Shown here piece after piece: positions 11,234 through 23,420 of a DNA stretch of 64,000 nt. A model generated the notes under the pieces. That model did not search any database and had not been told where the DNA came from. It was given only the letters and a program-made list of their open reading frames with translations. This stretch comes from Hexactinellida sp. DTS-2022 (lineage: Eukaryota > Porifera > Hexactinellida), in NCBI GenBank assembly GCA_028753945.1, contig JAPNXP010000001.1, forward strand, positions 868,001-932,000, read 5' to 3'. Positions within the stretch are counted from its first letter, which is position 1. Each line of letters begins with the position of its first letter. A program made the position numbers and the translations under genes.

Positions 11234-12931
11234 TCACATGTTAGGCGGTATTTTAAAGCTCTGCAACATGAACTTGTTCTTGTTGGGACAAACTAACACA
11301 ACTTCCCCATCAACTGTTAGATCGATTCCACTCGGTTCTGCCAAGTTACCTCGCTTGTCTCCGTGTTCACCTGTACTATACATAAGCTTACCATCTGCAC
11401 TGAAACCTTTCAGCTCATTAGTCACTATATCTCCCGCGAAAATAGTCTTTTTCGTTCTGTTAATCGCGAAATAGAGAGACTCCTTCAGGTCTACACTGGA
11501 CACGAGATTCCGCACGTGCGTCCCCTTCGTGTCGAACACCTGGATTGTGTATGCGTTCTTGTTGACCAGCAGATACAGCTGCTCGCCCACCACCTTCACA
11601 TCCATGAGACGGTCGTTGGCTGGGTTCAGCGTGTGAGTGAGATCCAACTTTGACAGAATGTTCAGATCCAGGTCCAACAGCAGGAGCTTACAGCTGTGAC
11701 GCTCACACGCGTAGATAACATCGTTATCACCAATGTCCATGCCAGTAATAGGAGAGTCATGGAACTTGTGAGTTAGCAAGCCGCCGCCTACCATAGAGAA
11801 TTTGATCATTGCGAGAGTGCAGGAAACAAATAGAAAGTTGCCTCGGGTGCACAAACCCCAACAGTACGTGAGTCCTAGGTTCCCAATAACCAGCTGTTTG
11901 TACGTCTTGGGATTGATATCCTGGTACATCGGCTCTCCATCAGTCGAGTACACCCAAATACACTTGGAAGCCGAGTCTGTGATGTAGATCTGTCCGTCTG
12001 GAGTCGTGATAAGGCCGCTAGGAGTGCTCATCTGATTGGGACCCTGTACCCCCTTTGAGCAAGTAGCCCACACGAGTCGGAACCTGTCAGCAGCAGCCTG
12101 CATAGGGACAGGGACTTTTCCTACTACAGCATTGATTGGCATAATTTTAAGCACACAGGTGGAAGAGCATTCCCAGGTGCAGGATTGAGCTGAGAGAATC
12201 TTCTTCTTAGAGACAGCCGTATCGATTAACTTTCTGTTCACGATAGGCATAATTAGTTCCAGAGGAAGATGCTGTCCGAAGGCTTGGTACATTTGCAGAA
12301 ACACGTCAAGGAAGAGTGATCCTGACAGATTGGAACGAAGCGATATCAACCCGGGTTCACACGAATGGACAACAAAGAAATCAGACCAAGTCGTGGCTCT
12401 CTGTACTGGAATAGCCACGGTATTAAGATTGTCTCCCTCTATTATTTCCTCCTTGCCTCCGCCCCTACAGCCATTCAGGAGAATCAATTTCGGTTTCTTC
12501 GCTAACAATGGACAGTTGATACCATTCAGAATGGTCTTGATTTGGTTGGGAGAAATGCAGTCATCAGTACCTGTATAATCTCTATTCTTCAATCGTTCCT
12601 CGACGTTGACACCTAGAAGCCCATCTTCGCATCCATGTGAGCTGATGGCAATGGCAAGTATTGTGTCTGCCTTCAAGCGAGGCTCTTTTGCTAGGTTGCA
12701 CAACACATCTACGATTCCATCTCTTGTCAATTCGACGTGCTCCCTCACCTCTAGTCCCATCAGTGTGAACAGCTGACTTAGATTCTCCTTCTCAAACTCC
12801 GCACCCGCTCTAGTTATGGGGGTGCCGCGAAATGAATTCACTATTAGCAGACCGATACCTCGAGGCTTCCCGCTTATAGGGTACTCATACTCTTCTATTA
12901 GGTCACTCATTACGGGCGCTTCAATATTCAT
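11234..12931 (-). CDS. Caspase-NHL fusion protein, copy A
   Basis: This intronless gene encodes 565 aa. Residues about 20-265 form a full caspase domain (p20 plus p10). Visible elements are the KPRGIGLLIVNSF strand with the S1-pocket Arg, the catalytic His99 in ISSHG, the catalytic Cys155 in LLNGCRG, the second pocket Arg in ISLRS, and VNRKLID of the p10 part. There is no long prodomain (no CARD or DED). Residues about 285-565 form a beta-propeller of NHL type (PSGLITTPDGQIYITDS, GMDIGDNDVIYACE, GNLAEPSGIDLTVDGEVVLV). All residues needed for Asp-directed proteolysis are kept, so an active protease is inferred. In other proteins NHL propellers bind RNA or protein, so this one may select substrates. 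I do not know a named protein with this order. A paralogue lies at 23421-25121. Confidence 0.85.
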   Translation of the reverse strand: MNIEAPVMSDLIEEYEYPISGKPRGIGLLIVNSFRGTPITRAGAEFEKENLSQLFTLMGLEVREHVELTRDGIVDVLCNLAKEPRLKADTILAIAISSHGCEDGLLGVNVEERLKNRDYTGTDDCISPNQIKTILNGINCPLLAKKPKLILLNGCRGGGKEEIIEGDNLNTVAIPVQRATTWSDFFVVHSCEPGLISLRSNLSGSLFLDVFLQMYQAFGQHLPLELIMPIVNRKLIDTAVSKKKILSAQSCTWECSSTCVLKIMPINAVVGKVPVPMQAAADRFRLVWATCSKGVQGPNQMSTPSGLITTPDGQIYITDSASKCIWVYSTDGEPMYQDINPKTYKQLVIGNLGLTYCWGLCTRGNFLFVSCTLAMIKFSMVGGGLLTHKFHDSPITGMDIGDNDVIYACERHSCKLLLLDLDLNILSKLDLTHTLNPANDRLMDVKVVGEQLYLLVNKNAYTIQVFDTKGTHVRNLVSSVDLKESLYFAINRTKKTIFAGDIVTNELKGFSADGKLMYSTGEHGDKRGNLAEPSGIDLTVDGEVVLVCPNKNKFMLQSFKIPPNM

Positions 12932-14423
12932 CCTGAAAACCTATAATGTCTGGCAGCAATATAGTTTCAAATTAATCACCCTAACGCAAAAGCAAGAATA
13001 AAGTGGTATGGCAAAAAATAGTTTAGCGACCGTACATGATTGAATTTAATTAAGGACCGACCCCCAAGTTCAAAATGAAGTTCCATTTAATGAGCTAAAA
13101 AATAGATTTTAGTTTAATTGCATATTTACCATGCTCCATAAGTCTATAGACTATAGTATTCACTGAAAGTTTCATTCAGAAATTCCAAATACTTCATCAA
13201 CACCTGAAGTACATTCTTCTCCATATTAATGTAAAGATTTAAAAAATAATTTTTTAGTCAAAGTGATGGCAACATGCGCAAGCCTAGAAAAATTTTCCAT
13301 TAACTGATACTTCACCTTATCGTGTTCGTATTAACGAGAATCAACTAGAGTATATATTTCCTCCATTTCATACGCAAAAGGAGCTTCTCGTCTCGACTTG
13401 TATAATTCCTTTGATTGTTACAGCGCTAGTCAATTAGTAGTTACTGGTAAAGAAATTCCTACTATTCTCAAGGCGAATAAGGTTTAATATAGCTGTCTAT
13501 CTTATAAATGCATGCAAATGACTCCGGTTAATATGAACAAATTTCAACGGTCACTTTGTGTTCGTAAAAACGAGAGTTTAATTAATGTATATAGTATTTG
13601 AGCGAGATAATTTTGCATCTTTCCCGTATAATAACATTTATTTGTGATTAGTCTTATGAAAATTTATCGGGTCAGAATTAGGAGGGTGTTCTCAAGTAGT
13701 TGTATAATACGACTATGGTACAAATCATATCACGTTGCTGTAATTGAGTATTGATGTCCTGCCCTTAAAAAAAGTAAGCCCTTAATTAAATTGCAGCAGA
13801 ATACATTATGCATACGTATCATACTATGTACGTACTACGTAGTATACTACTTTATGGTTAAATTCAAAGAGTGGTATTTCAGTTCCAGCCTTCAGGTTTC
13901 GCTGGGCTGTAAACTTGGCAGAAATATGGTTAATCTTCACAATAAAGTATGGTTAATGTTTACGATAGGATAATAACTTAATAAGTAAAGTATTATTCCT
14001 TCCCTGATAATATTATCCGAGTTATACCACTAGAGAAATCGAGATAATGTGAGCTGAAATTACCACATAATAATCATTTCTTCTAGGGGAAGGTTCAGAA
14101 ACTGAGACGCCAGAAAAATAGTGCCAACCAGTCTGGAGTCAGATTATATATTCACATAAATAATTATTCTTATCAGATGTATGTGTAATCAACAGTGCTG
14201 AATATATATGTAAATTTGTTGGTGGCTAGCAAAGCAAAACCATCAATTTTTAATATTGATGGCTAAATAATATATTCTTAGTGGGATAATTATGCCAATA
14301 TTCATAGGGACATAGGGTACCAGTAGAACTCGAATAAGATTATCCCAGATTGAAATATATTTATATAGTATGCATAAGTAGATATGTACTAAGTATACAT
14401 ATGTTATGTCGATTTTTGTCAAA

Positions 14424-14713
14424 TGTTGATTTTGTAAAATCAACATTTCAGACTGTCGATTTTACAAAATCAACTAATCAAATATGTTGATTTTACTGAA
14501 TTGACAAAAAATAGTTTATTATATAAAATCTAAATATTTTATTAGTTGGTTTTGTAAAATCGATTTTGTCAAGTGTTGATTTTTTAAAATCAACATGTCG
14601 ATTTTACAAAATAAACTGTTGTACAAATTAAAGTTAACTTAAGTTTCTATGTTGATTTTACAAAATCGACATTTTGGAGGCGATCTTGTAAAATCAACAT
14701 TTTACAAAATCGA
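14424..14713. repeat. Cluster of about nine palindromic GATTTTGTAAAATC-type units
   Basis: The 14-mer GATTTTGTAAAATC, or its inverse form GATTTTACAAAATC, recurs with small changes about nine times in 290 bp. It is often extended to GTTGATTTTGTAAAATCAAC. The spacing is irregular, so this is not a simple satellite. Confidence 0.7.
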
Positions 14714-14926
14714 TATAACATATATATTGTAGTTGATAGATAAGCGTCTAGCCACAACGTCAGCTTGTTAAACCAGCGGAATGATGCTCAATTAGGGACA
14801 TGTATATATCCTAAATATATAATTTGGAGACAGTGTTGATAATAAAAAATATACTTTCACTAATACGAATACGGATAAGGTTATCGGTTAAGCCGTGAAG
14901 GAATACACAATTGAATTCCCCTAGCC

Positions 14927-15262
14927 CAGTGGTTCTCAGACCGTTTACAGCGTATCACTTCAGCAATTATTAGGGCTTCGCATACCACCAAAATGAGCGA
15001 TATTTAAATACACCCACGAAAAAAAGCCACATGAAAACACTCGGAAAATAAACAGTACTAAAATTACAATAAATATACTAATATGACCAACATTTAGGGT
15101 AAATAAAAGTAATGTTAAAGATAATATGTATATGTCCATGTTGGTGCTATTTTAAATTTAAATTTTGATATATTTTTAACATAAAATAAGAAACCTCTGT
15201 GTAATACTAGAAGGAGCTCGCGTGCCATAAGTGGTACGTGTACCACAGTTCGAGAACCACTG
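14927..15262. mobile_element. hAT-type MITE, 336 bp
   Basis: Ends are CAGTGGTTCTCAGA and TCGAGAACCACTG, the inverted termini typical of hAT elements. It is flanked by an exact 8-bp target duplication CCCTAGCC (14919-14926 and 15263-15270). There is no coding capacity. The element is complete. Confidence 0.93.
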
Positions 15263-15690
15263 CCCTAGCCTATACAAGACATGCAAGTGTCGCCGGCGAA
15301 TTTCACGATAAATATCAACGATCATCTGGTGTTCGTATTAACGAGAGTCTACTATAGTATGTACTTAGTACTTACTAATAGTATTAGTTATACGTATTAC
15401 AAATTATCAACTTGACTAATATTCTTAAACATTCCTTCAAACTGATGTTCGTACCATTCACATTAATACGTAATAGAATATAATGGCAAGTTCCAATAAC
15501 TAACTCTGGTACATATGCTATTAGGGGCATATATCAGCTTAATTAACTTATCATCTGACAGCAATACAATCTAAGTTTCAAATAACCAATAATATAGACG
15601 ATATGGCTGGTTAAGTAAACTCGTGTAGCCTCCCTAGTATTTAAAGAATTGGTGAGATTATTCAAACCAGATTATACTTTGCATAAATCA

Positions 15691-16400
15691 TGACTGTGAA
15701 GTTGGCTTAGTATTCGACCAGGCTCACTTCAGTCAAATCTTTGACTCACTTCTAGTTATTAGATTTGAATAAATTTAGTCTCGTTCGAAAGAGGAGATAC
15801 GGAGGTTTCCCGTGATATTATTTATTTTTTAATTTTTTAACTTTCAGTTGGTTATTTTTATCATACAAAGCCGCACTGGTATCTCATCAAAAATCACATT
15901 CTCAAAATTTGTTTACAATTCTGAAAATTTGTTACCATACTTTGGAGAGTTGGAGGTTTATGTGATTTAATTTTCATTTAAAATTTCCCAAAAATTGTGG
16001 AGTTATGAACATTCAAACTTGAAGTTGGGAAAAAGAGTGGAAGTAGAATTTTGGAAAGTCCATTGAGTAGGGTTAGTACAAAGTGTCAATTCCTATCCAA
16101 TATCAACCTGAATCTATTTTATTTTGGTATCATTCGTTAGAAGAGACACGGAGGTTTACCTCAATGCCATTAGATTCCCGAATATTCCCTATATAACAGA
16201 TAAATAAGTCCTTTAAAAATGGCTTAAATCTCTGTTTTTATTGTTTTATCTTTTCAAACTTTGAGCTCAATTTTCCGAGATAAAATTGAACCAGAATCGA
16301 TTCAAACTTTACAGGTACTTTCTCTGATATATTATTATTCTATCCCCAGAAAAAAAAACAGGGGTCGCTAGTCATTTCTTTCAGAATTTTTTTAATTTCT
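15691..16400 (+). repeat. Left terminal inverted repeat of the MULE
   Basis: It begins TGACTGTGAAGTTGG at the target duplication and ends TTTAATTTCT. It pairs over its whole 710 bp with 22115-22824 in inverted orientation, with very few differences seen by eye. Confidence 0.93.
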
Positions 16401-17139
16401 CCAAAATGTTTTAATTTCGATCTCATTATTTTAGCTAAGCCTATCTTTATTTCATCATAACATCAATATTAGTGATATCATATATACTATCTACGTAATG
16501 TAACACAATTCATTCGCTTATCTTAGTTCCCATTGTAGTATTGAGTTTCAACTAATAATAGCAAATTGTAATTGCAACTATATAACTAAGACATCAGATT
16601 GGAATGCAAACAGAATAAGTAAACAATGAATTATTCTGGTTGAAATAATGGTAGTGATAATTATATAATTATTAACAAATGCAAGAAGAATGGCATCCAC
16701 AATGTGTGCTTGTATCAATTCCCACTGCTTTTTGGATTGATCTTACTTATCCAATTCCAAGAAGAGAGAATGGCATCCAGGTATCTCATTAAAATAATAT
16801 GTGTTTACCGTCCGAATAACGGACATGTTGGGGAAATGGCCTTTGTTCTTTGGACTCTGGAGATGTCCACTCCTCGGAGACGGCTGAAGTATTAATTACA
16901 TGCATGGTAAATTCATTCCGTTCCAGGAGGTTTGTCCGTTTTAAATGTGTTGTCCGCTTCTCGGAGTGTCCGTTTTGGGAGACTACTGTAGCTGTTATCA
17001 ATTCCGACTGCTTTGGGATAGATCAATTCCTTTTTGTATTTGCCTTCCTTTAAAGAACTATAGGATAAATCTTTACACAAATATTTATAAATCATCCACA
17101 TGTACATTTAAGAATAGAACTTACCACTTTATAACTGTT

Positions 17140-17440
17140 GTCATGAGAAGCTTTGGGACCTTTCTGTATCAAGCTGCCACCATTGACAGCTCAAGTGGTC
17201 CAAGTGGTGTCGCCACCACTCTAGGGTTTCGGCCCTCCATAGGCCTCATCAGGAGGACGGTCCAGTTCTCTACCCACGGTACGCTCACTAAGACCGCTGT
17301 ATCCGACCTCGTCCAGATGGTCTTCTTCCATCGTCGCGACACAACTAGGCCTGCTCACTCTCGCTGTCTACACAGCTCCAGCAGCGCCTAGTCCTCTTGG
17401 GAGTGACTGATCATAAGCTCTCGCGGACCACACACCGCTA
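17140..17440. repeat. GC-rich segment, possible tRNA-derived SINE inside the MULE
   Basis: This segment is much GC-richer than its surroundings and has no long supported frame. AGCTCAAGTGG at 17188-17198 resembles an A box, and GGGTTTCGGCCC at 17224-17235 resembles a B box, at a tRNA-like spacing. A tRNA-derived SINE is a tentative reading. It could also be a captured gene fragment or a regulatory part of the transposon. The rest of 16401-17739 shows imperfect direct repeats around 16690-17030 and no gene. Confidence 0.3.
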
Positions 17441-17739
17441 TGTCACACTGTCCAACATAAATGTTGTTGAAAATCTTCACTATTTAAGTAGAGAAGGTGG
17501 CTGTAGAAATGTTTGTTTATTGCCTGTAGAAATGAGAATCGCAATTTTTTGCGCTATAAGAGCCCGAAATAATTTTATTCTTCTTTGCTTCTATCGATGT
17601 AATTAATTGGATCGCTTCTAAACCTGGATAACATTCCGCATAAGACAATTAATCATTAACTAATAAAGGGAATCCTTTGGTTTTCTAATTATATAGTTTT
17701 AATTAATTAATATCTACGACTACGAGGTAATCAGTGAAT

Positions 17740-20700
17740 TCATTGATTGCCCGTAGATATTAAATCCACCCTTAGTATTGGTTCATAATGCACTCCATTA
17801 TGATTAATATAGATAGAGCCTGCATTATTTCCTGGAGGAGACTCCAAAGTATCAATTAGTTTAGCACCTCTGCCTGAGAATACCATCCACTTGTTACCCA
17901 TGTCTGAACTAAATACCCAAATATCCGTATGCAATAATAAGGCTGTTGCAAATAACTCCACATCAGTACCCCACGTAGAATTCCTCTTCATATTAGATTT
18001 TACTACATAGTCTGCCACATTACGATAGTTGATTACACTCCTTGGAAATTTATTGGCAATAAACTTATTGCATGCATCCTTCAGCTTACCAACCATATTC
18101 TCTACAACTTTCAACCGTACTAAATTAAAACCATCAATATTTCCTGTCAACCAGTACGACAATGATGCGAATAAACAATTTCCATCTCCAGGAATTCGCA
18201 AACACTTTGAAGGTACATATTCTTTTAAATTAGAATTAGCTGGGATATTATCTCTTATGGAATTTGTAGAATCCGACAACTGTAAATGTAAACCTTCACA
18301 TAACTTCTTCTGTCCCCGATATGTAAGTGGTTGGAATGCCGGTAACTTATATTCCATGGTAGCCATTTCTACTAAATCTAAATCACCAATTATTTCAACC
18401 ACACTTGCACGCACTATATCATTAATAACTGTAGCAACATCGACTGGATTCTCTTCACAAATAGTAGCTTCCTCTCTGTCTATTGAACGTTTACTTATAC
18501 TTTCTACATTAAAACTTTTATTTTTACTACTTAAACTTTTAGACTTGAAATTTGTAAATACCTTACTAACTTTATCAACAGTTGGTTTAGTATAACTAAA
18601 TTTACTCTTCTTACTTCTAGACCACTCCTCTTTGCACTCCTCCTCATTCTCTACGCGTAATCTCTTCTTAACTTTAAACACTTTATGAGCCAGTGGAGTG
18701 AAAGCAAATTTAAACGCCGCGATCCTATCGTCTATATTATTATAAACTGTTCTGATGAAATCAGCAGCTCGTATCCCGGTCTCTGAATTAAATATGCTGT
18801 GTTTAACAATTCTGAACCAATTCTCAACAATCGCATTACTGTCTGTTGCATTCTCTGACGAATTAACTGTACATAAAATTATCCCACTCCACAACGGTAA
18901 CAATGGCATATAATACGTTAGAAGAAATTCAACTATCTGGGGGTTATAAGAAACACTAGGATCAAGTTGCGAATTATTTTCGAATTCGCTTATTGAGACT
19001 AAGGTATTACGATAAATCATTTCAAAATGTCTGCCAAAAGGGGATTTATCTCTGTAAGTTACAGCATTACTTTTAACTTCAGTCTCATCCTCGAATTCAT
19101 TGGGAACATCATTACTAACATTAATCTCCGCCTTAATACATTCTTCTAGTTGGTTTAATTTAGTGCAATAAACACTAGTTTGCTTCTTACTACACAAAAT
19201 ATAACAAATTAACCCGAAAAGTTGATTAATTTCATCCATTTGTTTACTATTAACCATACGACCAAATACATGCAATATTAATCTTTTTAAAGCCTTTTCT
19301 AATTTGAATTTCTTATTTAAATTATAACTAATTCTGTGCATGATATGAGCCGAGCAGAGATGGAGGACTGTTATAACACCTAAGTTCTCACTATTAGCTA
19401 TAAATTCCCAACAATATTGGAGATAATGAAAAATAGTAAATTTGTTAAACGCTAAACATGTACTGTGCATCATTGCCCAACTAAAATCTATCTCAACTTT
19501 CTTAATTTTTAACTCCATTGTGTTAAATAATTTTACACTCAAACACCATTTATTTAGGAAGTGTGAGATTTCAGCTGTGCTATGATCGCTACTTATCATT
19601 TCAGCTAATGGGATGGGACTAGTGGAAAACTCCGGGTGTTGTATTGTAAGGGCATAGTAATATATTTTCTTAGAACAGGAAGGGGGTTTAGAAATAAGAG
19701 AACCAGTCGCATCTAAATTCAAGACAATATCTTTACTATTCATTAGTTTTAGAATTTCCAGCTGCTTATAAGAATACATATGAATAATGAAAGGATCCTG
19801 TACGAAATACTGAACATAGCCTGGTAGGGGGGATTCAGGGAGTAAATAACGGAAATACTGCTGGGTTGCTGTTATATCTTCCATATATAAATTAGAAAAT
19901 CTCTCCGTAGATTTCAATTCAGCTCTAACTTTCCGCAAACAATCTTGTGATTTAAGAGAAGTAAAATTACCATAACAGAGACCATGATTACTTGAATTAT
20001 TAAATTGTTTATTATAAATTTTACTAACCGAATTATTCACTAATAATTCTCCCATTTTACTACGCTCACTGCAAGATAGATGGCGACTATGTGCGCTCTG
20101 TCCATCTGTGTGTTGAAGTGACAAACATCCTTCTGAGTAAATTTTGACAAGTATGTCATTATCTACCAAATTTAGTGCATCATCAATATAGAAGATATAA
20201 GATCGACAATTTTCAAACTTACAAGACGCTCTAGCTCTGAAGAGTGGACTATTAACCTTGCGACTATCAGGTTTCTTCAACCAATAATTTACAAACTTCA
20301 AAACACACATTGGGGCTAAATCTTTAAATTTTTCAGCAAAAACATTAGTCCAATTACTAACCAATGAAGTTTTACCAGTAGAATTGGTAATACAAATATT
20401 ATCCCACTCACTCATGTCGAGATAAAACTCACCACAGTCACTACTACTCGTACTACTTATAACTTCAATCTCAGAACTTTCTATCACCATTTGTGTTTCA
20501 AAGTTGTCAGTTTTAATATCAGGCACATCGTGAGAACGAGGAAGTGGTTCACTAAATTCACTTTCAACTTTAACACTAAAATCAGTACACTTACTTTCTA
20601 AGCACTTGACACCATTAGCATTGTACTCATCTCTCAACACCTTTACCCAAGTTATAAAAAGACTCAAGTCATCTCCACTTAAAAACACATATTTCTTACC

Positions 20701-21799
20701 AAACATTTGATACAAGAAACTACATTCAAGCTGTACTTCAGACAACCACAAAAACAATAAAGGAGTACATTCCACAAAGCTTTTACAATAAGTATTTACA
20801 ATCGTGGTAATAAAATCAAAACACTCCTCAAAATAGCACATTTCCTCGAATTGTAAAAAACCAGAAACATTTTGTGGATTAATTAATCCATAAAACATAG
20901 CACCGTCTACCCATAACTGGCATTCAGTTGTATTGAACATGTAATACACGTCGTGACCTTCACTATTCAGAGAACTAAGATTTGTATTCTGAGAATCTAT
21001 CTTTAACTGATCATACATAGCTTGGTCGGACGCAGAAGATGCCCACACAATAAGTAGTTTATCGTCAACTACATTCAATTCAAGTTTTCTTAAATCTAAG
21101 TTATCGAATGACGAAAATAAATCGAAACAAGCAGCTACACTTAAACTTACTTCCTTAAGAATTGTGGAAGTTACCAATGATACTCTGCTCTGAATAGTTA
21201 AGTTACTAAGACTATAACTCACGTGAAATTGCTCCTCCGAACTAGGGGGACTTACTGAAGGCTTAACTTCGCTCAAAGCATCCCTCACCAGGGTTCTTAC
21301 GTCATAAGAATTATTTCTCCACTTCAAGTACAGGCTATGTCTCTTATCAGGCTTGTTACGCAAGTAGACTTTCTTACAAATGGAACCCCAAATGGAACTG
21401 GGCGAACTGTAGCTTGCAGACAGGGACTGGACCAATTGTTCGAATGATATTGTTGTGGAGAGGAGTGCGTCGATAAAAGATTTGATCTCAGCTGGTAGTT
21501 CTAAAAAAAATAACAATAAAGGTTATTCTTATCCATAACATATATAAGTCAAAATTACCTCGTTCGTGATGAGTATCTTGAGCTGGGGTGATAGGCCCAG
21601 GGTTGATCTCGATGCCGCCAATGACGAGTAGAATGGCTACTATACATGCAATAAAAGCCGAGATGATCGAAACAGATGAATCAGTTTGGTCTGTTGATTG
21701 ATGACGATGATGGGTATTATTGCATCTGCGGCTGCAATGCAATCCGATGTGAGCACGCCACAATTCAATAGAAATCATTGAGAGAGAATAATGAATCAA
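17740..21799 (-). CDS. NOF/MULE-type transposase with C-terminal OTU protease domain (2 exons)
   Basis: Exon 1 is 21799-21559 and exon 2 is 21500-17740. The 58-bp GT-AG intron preserves frame and gives 1333 aa. The N-terminal 60 residues contain a hydrophobic stretch (SIISAFIACIVAILLVIGG) running into EINPGP, a 2A-like motif. The middle carries the probable catalytic triad of a DDE transposase: Asp677 in LNLDATG, Asp752 in EIDFSWAMMH and Glu973 in AIVENWFR. The motif order resembles the NOF protein of foldback elements. Residues about 1180-1325 form an OTU cysteine protease domain with the DGNCLF motif (Cys1189) and His1318 in GVHYEP, so its catalytic residues are present. OTU domains usually remove ubiquitin; their role in transposons is unclear. 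No stop or frameshift is seen. Confidence 0.85.
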
Positions 21800-22114
21800 T
21801 AAATAATTGTAGAAAAGAACTAAAGTTCAAGAAATAATTGTAGAAGAATCAAGGAAAAGTTTGAAAGAGTGATGAAAAAAGCAATGAATGTAAAGTTCGA
21901 AATCTCCTACTAGCCTGAGTCGAGGCTTAAATATTCTAAGAATAGCCTAAATGCGCAACAGCTAAATTTGTAAGTGGAACTAACGATTGTGTGACGCAAA
22001 TTAGACTTGTGGGAAATACCATTTAGGGATAGCTATAGGTGCATACTTGTAGAGAGCTTATTATAAACTAAAGTATGAATATTGAAAATTTAATTAATTA
22101 GCTATTGCTGTCCA

Positions 22115-22824
22115 AGAAATTAAAAAAATTCTGAAAGAAATGACTAGCGACCCCTGTTTTTTTTTCTGGGGATAGAATAATAATATATCAGAGAAAGTAC
22201 CTGTAAAGTTTGAATCGATTCTGGTTCAATTTTATCTCGGAAAATTGAGCTCAAAGTTTGAAAAGATAAAACAATAAAAACAGAGATTTAAGCCATTTTT
22301 AAAGGACTTATTTATCTGTTATATAGGGAATATTCGGGAATCTAATGGCATTGAGGTAAACCTCCGTGTCTCTTCTAACGAATGATACCAAAATAAAATA
22401 GATTCAGGTTGATATTGGATAGGAATTGACACTTTGTACTAACCCTACTCAATGGACTTTCCAAAATTCTACTTCCACTCTTTTTCCCAACTTCAAGTTT
22501 GAATGTTCATAACTCCACAATTTTTGGGAAATTTTAAATGAAAATTAAATCACATAAACCTCCAACTCTCCAAAGTATGGTAACAAATTTTCAGAATTGT
22601 AAACAAATTTTGAGAATGTGATTTTTGATGAGATACCAGTGCGGCTTTGTATGATAAAAATAACCAACTGAAAGTTAAAAAATTAAAAAATAAATAATAT
22701 CACGGGAAACCTCCGTATCTCCTCTTTCGAACGAGACTAAATTTATTCAAATCTAATAACTAGAAGTGAGTCAAATATTTGACTGAAGTGAGCCTGGTCG
22801 AATACTAAGCCAACTTCACAGTCA
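22115..22824 (-). repeat. Right terminal inverted repeat of the MULE
   Basis: Inverted partner of 15691-16400. It ends CTTCACAGTCA immediately before the second copy of the 11-bp target duplication. The stretch 21800-22114 between this repeat and the transposase start probably holds the promoter. Confidence 0.93.
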
Positions 22825-22835
22825 TGCATAAATCA

Positions 22836-23420
22836 ACATATCACCCAATATACTGGAACTAACTCCATTAGTAACTCCATTAGTCTTCGTAGAATTGCAA
22901 CTAGCATAGATAGAATAAAGTTATCATAATATAAGTCTGGACATGTATTGTAACAGGGCATATCTAGTGGGCGGCACATGGAGTCAGTAATATTTGTTAC
23001 TCGTAGCTTAACTTTCTGTCTCTATTGGCATACAGATAAATTCCATTCTTAATTGAATTTAATGAACTCATTAACCTGTTAACCGGAATGTGAATATAGT
23101 AATAGGTTATATTATTCATGCTTCAAGGAATTTAATGCAAATGCAAATGCAAAGCAATTTAAGATTGATTAATTAATTAATTAATTAAACTAATATTCAC
23201 CTGTAAACACCTGTAAACAGACTAATTTAAATACCAAGTTAAATTATTGTAAAGCAAATAACTTCGCGGAATAACAATTAAAGCAAATTAAACACATAAT
23301 AAAATTATTATTCAAGAACTCATGTAACAAAGTAAATACAACTATACATCTGAATGTCACCGAGAGTGAGTGTTAGTATTGTTACTAGACAAATATAATC
23401 CTAGGATATAAAATATATAT
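22836..23420. other. Intergenic
   Basis: AT-rich spacer with a TTAA-type microsatellite near 23168. No gene is seen. Confidence 0.5.

Larger units (their letters stand above)
12932..15679. other. Repeat-rich intergenic region
   Basis: No gene is seen. It contains copies of the dispersed GTGTTCGTATTAACGAGA motif (13322, 13558, 15329), an array of short palindromes (14424-14713) and a complete hAT-type element (14927-15262). The rest is unique-looking AT-rich DNA. Confidence 0.6.
15691..22824 (-). mobile_element. Complete Mutator/NOF-like DNA transposon, 7134 bp
   Basis: The element is bounded by two 710-bp terminal inverted repeats that look nearly identical. It is flanked by an exact 11-bp direct repeat TGCATAAATCA (15680-15690 and 22825-22835), a target duplication length normal for Mutator-like elements (9-11 bp). 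It carries one spliced transposase gene on the minus strand. Long inverted repeats plus this transposase type resemble the foldback/NOF branch. Matching repeats and an open gene imply recent insertion and possible autonomy. It sits between the two caspase-NHL paralogues. Confidence 0.92.

Noticed and set aside
11802-12578. Plus-strand frames opposite the caspase-NHL gene
   Set aside because: They are antisense shadows; similar ones occur at copy B only because the DNA is near-identical.
14424-14713. CRISPR-like array
   Set aside because: Units are palindromes with irregular spacing and no regular unique spacers, in a eukaryotic genome.
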